NCBI GenBank assembly: GCA_001310715.1
Contig: BAXV01000011.1
Coordinates: 15,533 to 79,532, forward strand
Direction of reading: 5' to 3'
Source of the DNA: Pseudovibrio sp. JCM 19062
GTDB lineage: Bacteria; Pseudomonadota; Alphaproteobacteria; Rhizobiales; Stappiaceae
Length of the DNA: 64,000 bases
This document shows, piece by piece, positions 26,897-37,476 of this stretch. Every line of letters begins with the position of its first letter. Position 1 is the first letter of the stretch. The notes under the pieces are model-generated. The model was not told the origin of the DNA and ran no database searches. It worked only from the letters and a program-made list of their open reading frames with translations. The position numbers were made by a program, and so were the translations under genes.

Positions 26897-27831
26897 TTAG
26901 GCGTGTTCTAATAAACGAGCATTAAGCGATTGGGGCGAAAGCGTTGCCGGTGCTGCGCCGGTCGCTTCCACTGTAATTGATGCTGATGCGAGGCCGCTTT
27001 TTACTGCTGAAACCGGGTCTTCATTGAGGCAACTCGCATAAAGGAAGCCTGCAATAAAAGCGTCACCGGCGCCGGTGACGTCCACCGGCATAACAGAAAA
27101 TGGGGTGTGCGAGGTTGTGCTGCCTGCACAGTGCAGGGCCAGCGGTTTGTCGGCGTTGCTGACCAGCACGCTCGCAATGCCCATTGCTGCTAGCTTTTGT
27201 GCAAGGTCTTCTGTCGTGAACTCACCTGGCTTGCACTCCAATAGCGCTGCAGCTTCATCTGTGTTGGTGAAGAGAATATCGATGTTTGACAGGAGCGGGC
27301 GCAGTTTGGGGGCCTTTGCAATTGAAACAGTGTCAGCTGCGAGCAGGCGGTGGCCCTTGGCGTTGGTCAGAGAGAGAAGGGTGTCTTCTTCCAGATTGGT
27401 TTCGCAGAGCCAGATATCGCAATCCAGCAGTGCTTGCGGGATCGGATTTTCTGCTGAAAAACTTACTTTCGATGTGATCTCGCTATCCGAAATGGCGGAA
27501 AACAAAGTACCGTCGGGATTGTGGAGTGCGAGATAGGAGCCGGTTCTTCCTTCAGGCACTGTGGTGATGCTGGATGTATCGATCCCGCATTCCGAGAGGC
27601 TGCTTGCGAGGAAAGCTCCGTCCGCGTCATCTCCCAGACAGCCGTGCATTGTAGGTTTCATGCCCAGCCGCGCCATGGCACGGGCAATGTTGGCACCGAC
27701 GCTCCGGCACGGGACATAATTTTCCCTGGTGTGGAAGTGTCTGGTTTAAATGGCCGATCCGCGTGGGCAATTCTGTCCAGGTGAATTGCGCCGATAACTC
27801 CGACTTTTTTTTGACGACATACCCAATTCAT
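26897..27831 (-). CDS. psuK: Pseudouridine kinase, PfkB family (one frame break)
   Basis: About 311 residues. Begins MNWVCRQKKVGVIGAIHLDR; the start is preceded directly by GGGAGG. The N-terminal PfkB glycine motif is broken near 27700 (expected AGVGANIARAMARLG). Later blocks are intact: GSYLALHNPDGTLFSAI, LLSNIDILFTNTDEAAALL and the PfkB signature DVTGAGDAFIAGFLYASCL, whose Asp is the catalytic base. Assignment to pseudouridine rather than another nucleoside or sugar comes from its partner psuG downstream. The product phosphorylates pseudouridine at the 5' position. Confidence 0.88.
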
Positions 27832-27989
27832 CCTCCCGACATCGAAACATGGTTGATATGCAATGCGGTTGGTTAGCGCAAGCTACGGGCAAATACGGAC
27901 TGTGGGTGATGTATCAAAACTGTGTGTTTGATGGTCTGATTCCATATCTGTGTTTTCCTTGGGTAGATTGAAAAAGTTATCTACATACT

Positions 27990-28004
27990 GAACAATTAGA
28001 GAAC
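27990..28004 (+). promoter_or_regulatory. LexA (SOS) box of recA
   Basis: GAAC, seven bases, GAAC: an exact match to the alphaproteobacterial LexA site (equivalently GTTC-N7-GTTC), 120 bases before the recA ATG. A weaker GAAC-N7-GTAC is at 28057-28071. Confidence 0.75.
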
Positions 28005-28124
28005 ACATTGAAATTAATTCATTTTTATTAGTTAGTTATCAGGTATTGTAAAGGCGGAACAAAATGAGTACAAATAACTGACTTTGAAACTGCGCGTCCA
28101 TCGTGAAATAAGGGATGAGAACGT

Positions 28125-29189
28125 ATGGCACAAACTTCACTCCGCCTTGTTGAGGGCAATCAGATGGACAAAACTAAAGCACTGGATGCAGCGCTTTCAC
28201 AAATTGAACGAGCTTTTGGTAAAGGCTCAATTATGCGCATGGGCCAGGGGCAGGCCGTAGAAATCCAGAGCGTTTCGACTGGTTCTCTCAGTCTTGATAT
28301 CGGCCTTGGGATCGGCGGGCTTCCGAAAGGGCGTATTGTTGAGATTTATGGACCTGAAAGTTCCGGTAAAACAACACTGGCTTTGCACACGGTTGCCTGT
28401 GCGCAACAAGGAGGCGGGATTTGCGCCTTTATTGATGCTGAGCACGCATTGGACCCGATTTATGCGCGCAAGCTTGGTGTGAACATTGATGACCTGCTTA
28501 TCTCCCAGCCGGATGCTGGTGAGCAGGCGCTTGAGATCGCTGATACGCTGGTTCGTTCCGGTGCGGTTGACGTGCTGGTGATCGACTCCGTTGCTGCGCT
28601 GACGCCAAAAGCCGAACTTGAAGGCGAGATGGGCGATTCGCTTCCTGGTCTGCAGGCTCGTTTGATGAGTCAGGCGCTGAGAAAGCTGACGGCTTCCATT
28701 TCCAAATCCAATACCATGGTCATCTTCATCAACCAGATCCGCATGAAGATTGGTGTGATGTTTGGTTCTCCCGAGACGACAACCGGTGGTAATGCGCTCA
28801 AGTTTTATGCGTCTGTGCGTCTTGATATCCGCCGTATTGGCGCGATCAAGGATCGGGATGAGATTGTTGGCAACCAGACCCGCGTGAAAGTGGTGAAGAA
28901 CAAGTTGGCGCCTCCATTCAAACAGGTCGAGTTTGACATCATTTATGGTGAAGGTATCTCCAAAATGGGGGAATTGCTGGATCTTGGTGTTAAAGGCGGT
29001 ATTGTTGAGAAGTCAGGTGCTTGGTTCTCCTACAACAGTCAGCGGCTGGGGCAGGGGCGCGAGAATTCGAAAAACTTCCTGAAAGAGAATCCCGAGTTGG
29101 CGGATGAGATCGAACTCGCCATTCGGCAGAATGCCGGTTTGATCGCTGAAGTGATCAACGATCCGGAAAAAGCTGCGGAAAACCAATAG
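28125..29189 (+). CDS. recA: Recombinase RecA
   Basis: An intact 354-residue protein. Walker A is [16 protein letters not shown] at about residue 75; Walker B is [20 protein letters not shown]; loop regions [15 protein letters not shown] and [20 protein letters not shown] follow, with the C-terminal acidic part shorter than in E. coli. RecA forms the strand-exchange filament and triggers LexA self-cleavage. The ATG at 28125 follows AGGGATGAG; a second Met ([15 protein letters not shown]) 13 residues in is the start used by some orthologues. An SOS box lies upstream and a terminator follows at once. No frame break is present. Confidence 0.98.
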   Translation: MAQTSLRLVEGNQMDKTKALDAALSQIERAFGKGSIMRMGQGQAVEIQSVSTGSLSLDIGLGIGGLPKGRIVEIYGPESSGKTTLALHTVACAQQGGGICAFIDAEHALDPIYARKLGVNIDDLLISQPDAGEQALEIADTLVRSGAVDVLVIDSVAALTPKAELEGEMGDSLPGLQARLMSQALRKLTASISKSNTMVIFINQIRMKIGVMFGSPETTTGGNALKFYASVRLDIRRIGAIKDRDEIVGNQTRVKVVKNKLAPPFKQVEFDIIYGEGISKMGELLDLGVKGGIVEKSGAWFSYNSQRLGQGRENSKNFLKENPELADEIELAIRQNAGLIAEVINDPEKAAENQ

Positions 29190-29195
29190 AGTTTT

Positions 29196-29229
29196 GAGGG
29201 GCTGGATTTATCCAGCCTCTTTTTTTTGT
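29196..29229 (+). terminator. Rho-independent terminator of recA
   Basis: A GAGG-CTGGA/TCCAG-CCTC stem with a four-base loop and eight T, seven bases after the recA stop. Confidence 0.88.
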
Positions 29230-29379
29230 AGGGTTTTATGGACAGAATTGCTGCAGATGGCTAAAACGCGGCAGATACCAATTTTTGTTGCATCGTTTTT
29301 GATGCGCGTACCCTGCAATTTGGCAGCTGTGATTATTAGAATGGCTGCCCACTAGAAAACAAGACGGACATCAATACCT

Positions 29380-32040
29380 ATGAGTGGCGTCAACGAAATT
29401 CGGTCGGCTTTTCTCGACTACTTTGCAAAAAACGGACACGAAGTTGTTCCTTCCAGTCCATTGGTGCCACGTAATGACCCGACATTGATGTTTACAAATG
29501 CGGGTATGGTGCCATTCAAGAACGTATTCACCGGTTTGGAAAAACGGGATTACGTGCGTGCAACATCTTCGCAAAAGTGTGTTCGCGCTGGCGGTAAGCA
29601 CAACGATCTGGATAATGTTGGTTATACGGCGCGTCACCACACCTTCTTTGAAATGCTGGGCAACTTTTCCTTTGGCGATTACTTTAAGGAACATGCAATT
29701 GAGCTGGCATGGAACCTGATCACCAAGGAATACGGTCTGCCAGCGGACAAGCTGCTGGTCACTGTGTACTCCGAGGATGAAGAAGCCTTCAAAATCTGGA
29801 AGAAGCTGACTGGCTTTGCTGATGAGAAGATCATCCGCATTTCAACCTCTGACAACTTCTGGGCGATGGGCGATACCGGTCCTTGTGGTCCATGCTCCGA
29901 GATCTTCTACGATCACGGTGAGCATATCTGGGGTGGCCCTCCAGGTTCTCCTGAGGAAGACGGCGACCGCTTTATCGAGATCTGGAATCTGGTGTTCATG
30001 CAATATGAGCAGATGCCAGAAAAGCGCATTGATCTGCCGCGTCCATCCATTGATACGGGTATGGGTCTTGAGCGTTTTGCTGCGATTATGCAGGGCGTGC
30101 ACAACAACTATGAGATCGACCTGTTCAAGGCGTTGATTTCCAGCTCCGAGCATATCACCGGCGTTGCCGCCGAAGGCAATGCGCAGGCGAGCCACCGGGT
30201 GATTGCCGATCACTTGCGGTCTATGGCATTCCTGATTGCTGATGGTGTTCTGCCATCCAACGAAGGCCGTGGTTATGTTCTGCGCCGCATTATGCGCCGC
30301 GCGATGCGCCATGCAAACCTTCTGGGTGCAAAAGAGCCGGTCATCTTCAAAATGCTGCCTACTCTGGTTCGTGAAATGGGTCAGGCTTTCCCTGAGCTGC
30401 CGCGTGCAGAAAAGCTCATTGAAGAGACTGTGCAGCTGGAAGAAAAGCGTTTCATCAAGACGCTTGAGCGTGGCCTTGGCTTGCTGGAAGATGCAACCAG
30501 TTCCCTTGGAACCGGCGACCAGCTGGATGGTGAGACTGCGTTCAAGCTTTATGACACCTATGGTTTTCCGCTTGATCTGACGCAGGATGCTTTGCGTAGT
30601 CGTGAGATTGCCGTTGATACGGATGGTTTCAACACCGCAATGGAACGTCAGCGTGCTGAAGCTCGGGCGGCTTGGTCCGGCTCCGGTGATGCGGCAACAG
30701 ATGCGATCTGGTTTTCCATCAAGGAGAAGGCTGGTGCAACTGAGTTCCTCGGTTATGAAACCGAGAAGGCCGAAGGTGCTGTTCTGAGCCTTGTGAAAGA
30801 TGGCGAAGAAGTCACAGCCTTGAAGCAGGGCGAAGAGGGTTCCCTGATCCTCAACCAGACCCCGTTTTATGGCGAATCCGGTGGTCAGGTTGGTGACTGC
30901 GGTACCATGATTGCCGAGGGTGTTTCTCTGGTTGTCACCAACACGCACAAGAAGGCTGACGGCCTATTTGTTCATTCTGTTCGTGTTGAGAGCGGCGAAG
31001 TTCAGGTGGATGATGCGCTTGAGCTGATCGTTGATCATTCTCGCCGCAGTTCCATTCGTTCCAACCACTCCGCAACCCACCTGGTTCATGAGGCGCTGCG
31101 CGAGGTGCTTGGTACGCACGTTGCTCAGAAAGGTTCTCTGGTTACACCTGAGCGTCTGCGTTTTGACTTCTCGCATCCAAAACCTGTCAGTGCTGACGAA
31201 ACAGCACAGGTTGAGGCGCTGGCCAACGAGATCGTTTTGCAGAATGCGCCGGTTGAGACTTCTTTGATGGAAGTTGATGAGGCGATTGAAGCAGGTGCTA
31301 TGGCGTTGTTTGGCGAAAAGTACGGTGATGAAGTGCGCGTGGTTTCCATGGGTACGGCAACTGCCGGCGAGAAAGCTGGCAAGTCCTACTCTGTTGAGCT
31401 GTGTGGTGGCACGCATGTAAGACGTACCGGTGACATTGGTCTTGTGACTGTTGTTTCTGAAGGTGCTGTTGCTGCTGGTGTTCGCCGTATTGAAGCGCTC
31501 ACCGGTGATGAAGCCCGCAAGTATCTGGCAGAGCAGGATGCTTTGATGCGTGAAACTGCTGGCCTGCTGAAAGTTTCTGCAGCGGACGTTCCATCTCGCG
31601 TTGCGGGTCTTCTTGACGAGCGCAAGAAGTTGGAGCGCGAACTGGCCGAAGCGAAGAAGAAGCTTGCCATGGGCGGCGGTGGCTCCGGTGGTGATGCTGG
31701 TGTGACTGAAGCTGGTAAATTCAAGCTGATGGCACGTGTTTTGGAAGGCATCAGCCCGAAGGATCTGAAGTCTGTTGCCGATGAAGGCAAGACTGCGATT
31801 GGGTCTGGCGTGGTAGTGCTGATCAGCAAGGCGGAAGACGGTAAAGCGGCGATCGTTGTTGGTGCGACCAAGGACGTGAGTGACACTGCAAGTGCTGTTG
31901 ATCTTGTTCGTATCGGTTCTGGTGCGCTTGGTGGACGTGGCGGCGGTGGACGTCCTGACATGGCGCAGGCGGGTGGCCCTGATGCAAGCAAGGCTGAAGA
32001 GGCGATTGCAGCGATCAAGGCTCATCTTGAAACACTGTAA
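29380..32040 (+). CDS. alaS: Alanyl-tRNA synthetase
   Basis: An intact 886-residue enzyme, normal length. Class II aminoacylation core at the N-terminus: [70 protein letters not shown]. The editing domain carries the zinc motif in [20 protein letters not shown] and [22 protein letters not shown]-Ala domain follows after a Gly/Ser-rich stretch ([12 protein letters not shown]), with [20 protein letters not shown]. It charges tRNA-Ala and edits mischarged Ser and Gly. recA-alaS adjacency is common in this group. This is the longest unbroken gene in the window. Confidence 0.98.
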   Translation: MSGVNEIRSAFLDYFAKNGHEVVPSSPLVPRNDPTLMFTNAGMVPFKNVFTGLEKRDYVRATSSQKCVRAGGKHNDLDNVGYTARHHTFFEMLGNFSFGDYFKEHAIELAWNLITKEYGLPADKLLVTVYSEDEEAFKIWKKLTGFADEKIIRISTSDNFWAMGDTGPCGPCSEIFYDHGEHIWGGPPGSPEEDGDRFIEIWNLVFMQYEQMPEKRIDLPRPSIDTGMGLERFAAIMQGVHNNYEIDLFKALISSSEHITGVAAEGNAQASHRVIADHLRSMAFLIADGVLPSNEGRGYVLRRIMRRAMRHANLLGAKEPVIFKMLPTLVREMGQAFPELPRAEKLIEETVQLEEKRFIKTLERGLGLLEDATSSLGTGDQLDGETAFKLYDTYGFPLDLTQDALRSREIAVDTDGFNTAMERQRAEARAAWSGSGDAATDAIWFSIKEKAGATEFLGYETEKAEGAVLSLVKDGEEVTALKQGEEGSLILNQTPFYGESGGQVGDCGTMIAEGVSLVVTNTHKKADGLFVHSVRVESGEVQVDDALELIVDHSRRSSIRSNHSATHLVHEALREVLGTHVAQKGSLVTPERLRFDFSHPKPVSADETAQVEALANEIVLQNAPVETSLMEVDEAIEAGAMALFGEKYGDEVRVVSMGTATAGEKAGKSYSVELCGGTHVRRTGDIGLVTVVSEGAVAAGVRRIEALTGDEARKYLAEQDALMRETAGLLKVSAADVPSRVAGLLDERKKLERELAEAKKKLAMGGGGSGGDAGVTEAGKFKLMARVLEGISPKDLKSVADEGKTAIGSGVVVLISKAEDGKAAIVVGATKDVSDTASAVDLVRIGSGALGGRGGGGRPDMAQAGGPDASKAEEAIAAIKAHLETL

Positions 32041-32067
32041 AACCTGATCAAAGATCTAAGAGTTACG

Positions 32068-32098
32068 AAGGGGGGATTTAGTCTCCCCTTTATTTTTT
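32068..32098 (+). terminator. Rho-independent terminator of alaS
   Basis: AAGGGG-GGA/TCTCCCCTT stem with a short loop, followed by TATTTTTTG, 27 bases after the alaS stop. Confidence 0.82.
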
Positions 32099-32134
32099 GC
32101 TAGTTACTTTCAACTGGTTCTCTCTCGCTGCCGC

Positions 32135-32305
32135 TTGATTGGGCATCGGAAACAGGCGGCTAGCGCGATTGCCGGAACGCCCGTTCAGGTCAAGGTGCTT
32201 AAGATGGAAGATTTGCGTCGCTTCATGGATCGCAAACCTGCCGTTGCAAAGAAGATTATTGATGAGCAGAAGGTTCATCATGTGGGTGCGGAGTTTACTC
32301 CTTAG
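32135..32305 (+). pseudogene. Short orphan reading frame, possible gene remnant
   Basis: A 56-codon frame from a TTG at 32135 to TAG at 32303. It reads LIGHRKQAASAIAG, then TPVQVKVLKMEDLRRFMDRK, PAVAKKIIDEQKVHHVGAEF. The last 40 residues look like real protein and recall the segment after the cAMP-pocket in cyclic-nucleotide-binding proteins, but no upstream domain exists because alaS ends 95 bases before. No ribosome site is seen. It is best read as the stranded 3' end of a deleted gene, or a small gene of unknown function. Confidence 0.3.
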
Positions 32306-33273
32306 TCCGGCTCCTGACTGGACGGCCCCACGACCTCAATCTTGTCAGTCCAGATGTATCCGTTGAAATTGTCGGGCAGTGCTGCCAGTTGTTCATGCGT
32401 GTCGATGCCGCCACCAGCACCCTGTGACTTGTAGGGGCCGGATACGATGATTTCGCTGCCGTATGCTTCGAGACGCTGTTGGAACTTGTGGGGCCAGCCC
32501 CAGATTGCCCAAGTGTAGTTGGAGGGGACGCTGATGATTGTATCTCTACAGTCTTTAGGGACGTACCCGCTCCAGCCCAACGCGACGTAGGATTTCAGGC
32601 AGGCTTTGGTCTTCTGTTTGTCGAAGCCGACGATATTTGCTGCATTGTCTGCAACGCTCCATGTGGGTGCGGAGCCACCATAGACGCCCCAAACCTGCTT
32701 TAGCCACTCAGGGTGTTTTTCCAGCTTCTCTTGCAGGAGTCTGCGGAGCGGAGTTCTCTTTCCTTGAAGTTGATCAGGAATTTCTTGCGGGGAAGGGCAC
32801 GGAAGACCTCTTCAAGTTCCGGCAGTGCGCCGATGCCTGTTCCCCTTAAAGGGAACGTTTTGCCGCCGTCTGCGGTGTATCCGTAGCCGATGTCCAGCGC
32901 TTTGAGCTGTGCAAGTGAGTGGGAGCGGGTGATGCCTGAGCATTGGTGCGGCAGTCCACGGTCCAGTCATGGAATACGGCAAGTTTGTTGTCTGTGGTGG
33001 GGTGAACGTCCAGCTCTACGATGTCTGCACCAGCTTCAAAGGCGGCCTGCATGGAGGCGATCGTGTTTTCCAGAAAGGTGTGAGAAGGGGCGTCGATGCG
33101 CTCTGCAGTGCAGGTTTCGTTTGTGAGATTGTTACGGTGATAGGTCTGGTGGACACCGCGATGGGCAATGTATTTTGGTGAGCCCGATGGAGTTTGAAAG
33201 GAGAACATGAGGCGTTGTAAAGGTATACTCCGGCAAGCAGCAGGAGCAGAAGGAGTGCAATCTTTTTAAACAT
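32302..33273 (-). CDS. Glycerophosphodiester phosphodiesterase, membrane-anchored (several frame breaks)
   Basis: About 324 codons with at least four breaks. An N-terminal anchor (MFKKIALLLLLLLAGVYLYN) is followed by the GDPD signature: KYIAHRGVHQTYHRNN, then FLENTIASMQAAFEAGADIV, ELDVHPTTDNKLAVFHDWTV and DCRTN, which supply the His-Arg-Glu-Asp-His metal and catalytic residues. Further on LDIGYGYTADGGKTFPLRG and RALPRKKFLINFKE are in another frame. The C-terminus (CRDTIISVPSNYTWAIWGWP, RLEAYGSEIIVSGPYKSQG) has the GDPD ending. The enzyme hydrolyses glycerophosphodiesters to glycerol 3-phosphate. No ugp or glp genes are nearby. Confidence 0.82.
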
Positions 33274-33355
33274 AAACAGTCCCGAATGGAAAATGCGAAT
33301 AAGCGTATAGGTTGAAATCGAAATATGTCCTCACTTAGGCGTTGTTACGTTCTAC

Positions 33356-33565
33356 TCAAGTTTTCAGAGATGCGGAGTGTGTAGCCTGTGAATCTTTGTG
33401 GTGTGTGGGGCAATCGGGTAGGCGCACTGTGAGTTCCAGTTCAATCTGTAAGTCTGGAAGCGCGAGCGCCGCAACGCCGATGCCAGTGAGGCTTGGCGCA
33501 GTAAACTTCGTGCAATAGGCGATACTTACCTCTGCCATAAGTCTTCTGGAAACTTGCTGGAACAT
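33356..33565 (-). pseudogene. C-terminal fragment of a Rid (RidA/YjgF) family protein
   Basis: A 69-residue frame, MFQQVSRRLMAEVSIAYCTK then FTAPSLTGIGVAALALPDLQ and IELELTVRLPD. The stretch TGIGVAALALPDLQIELELT aligns in pattern with the C-terminal half of Rid proteins (typically ARTAVGVA.LP....VEIE). The N-terminal half should lie where the icd terminator sits, so it has been lost. It is downstream of icd and has no ribosome site. Either a truncated pseudogene or a small expressed remnant. Confidence 0.4.
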
Positions 33566-33580
33566 GATACTTGCACCAAC

Positions 33581-33609
33581 AAAAAAGGGTGCCCGGAGGC
33601 ACCCTTTTC
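33581..33609 (-). terminator. Rho-independent terminator of icd
   Basis: GGGTGCC/GGCACCC stem with a four-base loop; on the minus strand TTTTTTG follows. It lies 24 bases after the icd stop. Confidence 0.88.
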
Positions 33610-33632
33610 GGAAATTTGAGCTTTGGCAAAGC

Positions 33633-34849
33633 TTACGCGGTTGCCATTACTTTTTGCAGGTTTTCGTCGACTTTGTCGAGGAAGCCAGTTGTGGTGAGCC
33701 ACTTCTGGTCCGGACCGACGAGCAGTGCCAGATCTTTGGTCATGTGACCGCTTTCAACTGTATCGATACATACCTGCTCAAGAGTTTCAGCAAACTTCTT
33801 CAGCTCAGCGTTGTCATCAAGTTTTGCGCGGTGAGCCAGACCACGGGTCCATGCAAAAATAGATGCGATGGAGTTTGTGGAGGTCTCTTCACCCTTCTGG
33901 TGCTGACGGTAGTGACGGGTCACTGTGCCGTGGGCAGCTTCAGCTTCAACAGTCTTGCCGTCTGGTGACATCAGAACGGAAGTCATCAGGCCGAGGGAGC
34001 CGAAGCCCTGTGCAACGGTGTCAGACTGAACGTCGCCGTCGTAGTTCTTACAAGCCCAAACGTAACCACCGGACCATTTCATGGATGCAGCAACCATGTC
34101 GTCGATGAGACGGTGCTCGTACCAGATCTTTTCGGCTTCGTACTTCTCTTTGAACTCAGCTTCGTAGATTTCCTGGAAGATATCTTTGAAGCGACCATCG
34201 TATACTTTGAGGATGGTGTTCTTTGTAGAAAGGTAGCAAGGAACCTTGCGGCCAAGGGCGTAGTTCAAAGAAGCGCGCGCAAAGTCACGGATGGAATCAT
34301 CAAGGTTGTACATCGCCATTGCGATACCAGCTGATGGTGCATCAAACACTTCGTGCTCGATCTCGGTGCCATCTTCGCCAACGAATTTAACGCTCAGCTT
34401 GCCTTTGCCAGGGAATTTGAAGTCAGTCGCGCGGTACTGGTCACCAAATGCGTGACGGCCAACGATGATTGGCTGGGTCCAACCTGGAACCAGACGTGGA
34501 ACGTTGGACATGATGATCGGCTCACGGAAGATAACGCCACCCAGGATGTTACGGATGGTGCCGTTTGGAGAGCGGTACATACGCTTCAGGTCAAACTCTT
34601 CAACGCGTGCTTCATCTGGAGTGATGGTCGCACATTTAACGCCAACACCGTATTTTTTGATCGCGTTTGCAGCGTCAACAGTGATCTGGTCATCAGTTGC
34701 GTCACGAGACTCGATGCCGAGGTCGTAGTACTTGAGATCAATGTCCAGATAAGGATGGATCAGCTTGTCCTTGATGAACTGCCAAATGATGCGGGTCATC
34801 TCATCGCCGTCGAGCTCGAGACTGGATTTTCTACCTTGATCTTTGCCAT
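33633..34849 (-). CDS. icd: NADP-dependent isocitrate dehydrogenase (one frame break)
   Basis: About 405 residues, the length of the homodimeric eukaryote-like Icd of rhizobia. It starts [10 protein letters not shown]; a missing base near 34814 (expected [15 protein letters not shown]) splits off 13 residues. The rest is unbroken: [60 protein letters not shown] (substrate Ser and Arg), [20 protein letters not shown] (metal Asp) and [20 protein letters not shown] (NADP site). The enzyme makes 2-oxoglutarate in the TCA cycle. A perfect 16-bp palindrome lies 63 bases upstream. Confidence 0.95.
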
Positions 34850-34911
34850 GTTAGTAGACCTCATGTTTTTTTTAGGTACGTGACAATGGAGCCATTTCTG
34901 GCTCAAGTTGC

Positions 34912-34927
34912 CATGTGTATACACATG
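34912..34927. promoter_or_regulatory. Perfect 16-bp palindrome upstream of icd
   Basis: CATGTGTATACACATG is a perfect inverted repeat, 63 bases before the icd ATG. The core GTGTATACAC resembles operators of GntR-family regulators. No such regulator gene is in the window. Confidence 0.5.
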
Positions 34928-35097
34928 TGCGCAATTTATTGCCAGTGAAAATCTGCGGTTGTGCGGCTTGTAATACCAAATTCGTATGCCCCGTAGAAGC
35001 GGTGTTCACTAACAAATTGCAATTTCAACTGTATTTGCTCTCAGAGAGGGTTTTGAATGCACTCTGTAATCTCGGTGGCGCTTTTCCTTCTCCATAC

Positions 35098-35139
35098 GAT
35101 TTACTGGTGATTTACTGATGATTTACTGATGGTTTACCT
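35098..35139. repeat. 11-bp tandem repeat upstream of the fabF-like gene
   Basis: The unit GATTTACTGRT occurs three times head to tail (35098, 35109, 35120) with a partial fourth copy GGTTTACC. The period equals about one DNA turn. Between this and icd (34928-35097) nothing else is evident. Confidence 0.6.
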
Positions 35140-35332
35140 TAGTGTACAAAGGCAATTATTTTGAAATTGCAAGATGTTATCCACTAAGATAAATGTTTGC
35201 GTAGTTTGCTCTTAACTCTCAAAACATATCCAATTACTCTGACCATAAAATGGCGCCAGAATTGGGACGCGAGCATTTCGAAGGGCGTGCAGAAATTGGT
35301 CGTTGCGTTCTTTAGCCTAGGAGTTAGAGAAG

Positions 35333-36593
35333 ATGCGAATTGTCGTAACCGGTATGGGCGTGGTGTCACCCCTCGGTGTTGGAATTACACCGTTTTGGGA
35401 GCGCCTGATCGCGTCCAAAAGCGGTATTCGTGCGCTCACCAGATTTGATGCAAGTAATCAGGTCTGCCAGGTGGCGGGGCAAGTTCCATCCGTCGATGAG
35501 GACGAGTTCGGCTTCGATTCCAGTATGGTCATTCCTATTAAAGACCAGAAGAAGATGGGTTTGTTTATCCATTATGCTCTTGCAGCAGCCAAAGAGGCTC
35601 TTAATCACGCCGATTGGCATCCAGTGATGGACGAGGATAAGGAAAACAGCGCAACGATCATTGCTTCCGGTGTTGGTGGTTTCCCCGGAATGATTGGGGC
35701 TGCGCGTACTGTGGACCATAAAGCCCGAGGCGCTTGTCACCATTTGCTGTGCCTAGCTTTCTGGCCAACCTTGCAGCAGGGCAGGTTTCCATCGCACACG
35801 ACTTCAGAGGCCCTTTAGGTACCCTGTGACAGCCTGTGCTGCCAGTGTGCAGGCTATTGGCGATGCGGTGCGTCTAATCCGGAATGGTGAAGCGACTGTG
35901 GCGCTAGCTGGTGGCGCGGAGGCTAGTATTGATCCGGTTGCATTTGCCGGTTTTGGCGCAGCGCGTGCTCTTTCTCACAGTTTCAACAATGAGCCAGAAA
36001 AAGCTTCTCGGCCGTTTGATAAAAAACGTGATGGGTTTGTTATGGCTGAAGGTGCAGCGATGCTGGTGATTGAGCCACTTGAGCATGCCCTTGCACGTGG
36101 CGCGACACCGTTGGCGGAGATTGTTGGTTACGGTACTTCTGCTGATGCGCACCATGCAACTGCCTCCCTTCCAGATGGGGCGGGTGGTCAGCGTGCGATG
36201 CGCAGGGCTTTAAAACAGGCCGGACTCAACCCTAACGAGATCGGTTATATCAATGCGCACAGTACTTCAACGCCGATCGGGGATGCTGCGGAGATTGCAG
36301 GTATTTGTGCGGTGTTTGGTGATCGAGGCAAAGATCTAGCGATTTCATCAACCAAGTCGGCAACCGGGCATCTCTTGGGTGCCGCCGGTGCGCTTGAGGC
36401 GGTTGCCTCGATAATGGCTCTGAGAGAAGGGATTCTTCCGCCGACTTTAAACCTCGATGATCCTGATGAAGAGGCTGCCCAGTTTGAGCTGGTACCCAAA
36501 ACGGCCCAACAAAAAGATCTAAAATATGTTATGTCCAATGGCTTTGGTTTTGGGGGAGTGAATGCCTCTATAATTTTTGGAAAAGTAAATTAA
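35333..36593 (+). CDS. fabF: Beta-ketoacyl-ACP synthase II-type enzyme (two frame breaks)
   Basis: About 420 residues, the FabF length, in three overlapping pieces. MRIVVTGMGVVSPLGVGITP is the thiolase-fold N-terminus; AGQVSIAHDFRGPLGTP and VTACAASVQAIGDAVRLIRN hold the catalytic Cys; the two active-site His lie in NAHSTSTPIGDAAEI and STKSATGHLLGAAGALE; GFGFGGVNASIIFGK is the C-terminal glycine loop. Breaks are near 35725 and 35813 (expected GTPVTACAAS). It condenses malonyl-ACP with acyl-ACP in fatty acid elongation. No acpP or fab gene is adjacent, so it may be a second FabF or a specialised paralogue. AGGAG precedes the ATG. Confidence 0.88.
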
Positions 36594-36619
36594 TAATTGA
36601 AGATAATTTATGTTTAAGG

Positions 36620-36650
36620 AAGGCCTGGATGATCTCTGGGCCTTTTTTTC
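36620..36650 (+). terminator. Rho-independent terminator of the fabF-like gene
   Basis: AGGCC/GGCCT stem with a 13-base loop followed by seven T, 27 bases after the stop. Confidence 0.75.
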
Positions 36651-36795
36651 TTGCTTGTCTGACTGACACATTCAACGTGAACCGTTGGTGTTCCTGCAAG
36701 TTGAATATCTGGTTTTTGAGGGGGCTTTCCCAGCAAGGTTTGTGCATCTTTCGGGGGAGCATATACGGTTTTTGGCAGTTGCAGGTGCAATGAGA

Positions 36796-36838
36796 CAAAA
36801 AGTGCCGCGCATTGGGATGACTTGCGCGGCACGTTTTT
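36796..36838. terminator. Terminator of the HdeD family gene, possibly bidirectional
   Basis: GTGCCGCGC pairs perfectly with GCGCGGCAC; five A precede and five T follow, so it can work on both strands. It lies 55 bases after the minus-strand stop at 36893. Between 36651 and 36795 I see nothing. Confidence 0.8.
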
Positions 36839-36892
36839 ATCTGACTTCTTGTGGTTGGTAGGCACCGTCGAGGAGACGCCTGCCTACCTGTA

Positions 36893-37476
36893 TTATTCCG
36901 TCTTGCGAGCTGCCATGGCGATCGCAATATAGCTCCAGCCATTGAACATGATGGAGATACCGGCCACCAAGCCAAGCGCCCATGCTGCTGAGCCCGGGAA
37001 GTCCAACAGGATCATCAGGCCAGCTGCGATTGCGATGAGGCCGGAAGCCAGAATCCATCCCCAGCTGGTGTGCGGTCTCAGGCGTAGAGAGAACAGGCCT
37101 GCGCAACGCCTTGGGCGATGAAGACGGCGGAGAGCAGAAGTGTTAGTGCGACTGTTCCTGCTACGGGGTTGAAGTAAATGGCCACCCCACCAACCAGTGC
37201 GATGATGCCAATGAGAGATTGTCCTAGGAAGCCTCCCCATTCTTTCACCTGCATAGCGTGCCAGAGTTGAAGAACCCCGACGACGATGAGAACCAGACCA
37301 ATGACCAGTGCTACTGCGATGGAGGACGCGTATGGTATGACCAACACAATCATACCACCAATCACCATCAGTACTCCGAGCACCAGAAATTTCACCCAGT
37401 TGTCACGCACTAGCTGCGTGAGATCCGGGAGTTGTGGAGGCGGGGTGCCACCTGTGTTGGGTTCATGTTCAGACAT
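36893..37476 (-). CDS. HdeD family membrane protein, DUF308 (one frame break)
   Basis: About 194 residues. A Pro-rich cytoplasmic N-terminus (MSEHEPNTGGTPPPQLPD) is followed by six membrane helices in the paired DUF308 pattern: FLVLGVLMVIGGMIVLVIPY, ASSIAVALVIGLVLIVVGVL, QSLIGIIALVGGVAIYFNP, TVALTLLLSAVFIAQGVAQA, then after a break near 37085 WGWILASGLIAIAAGLMILL and AAWALGLVAGISIMFNGWSY. HdeD proteins are linked to acid or envelope stress; the biochemical role is unknown. The ATG at 37476 follows GAAGGAGCC by 10 bases; an upstream in-frame start is less likely. The 293 bases to trmJ hold no recognisable site beyond promoters. Confidence 0.82.

Noticed and set aside
29842..32025. Two frames of over 350 codons on the minus strand opposite alaS
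   Set aside because: alaS is intact on the plus strand with all its motifs; the reverse frames are low-stop artefacts of its codon use.
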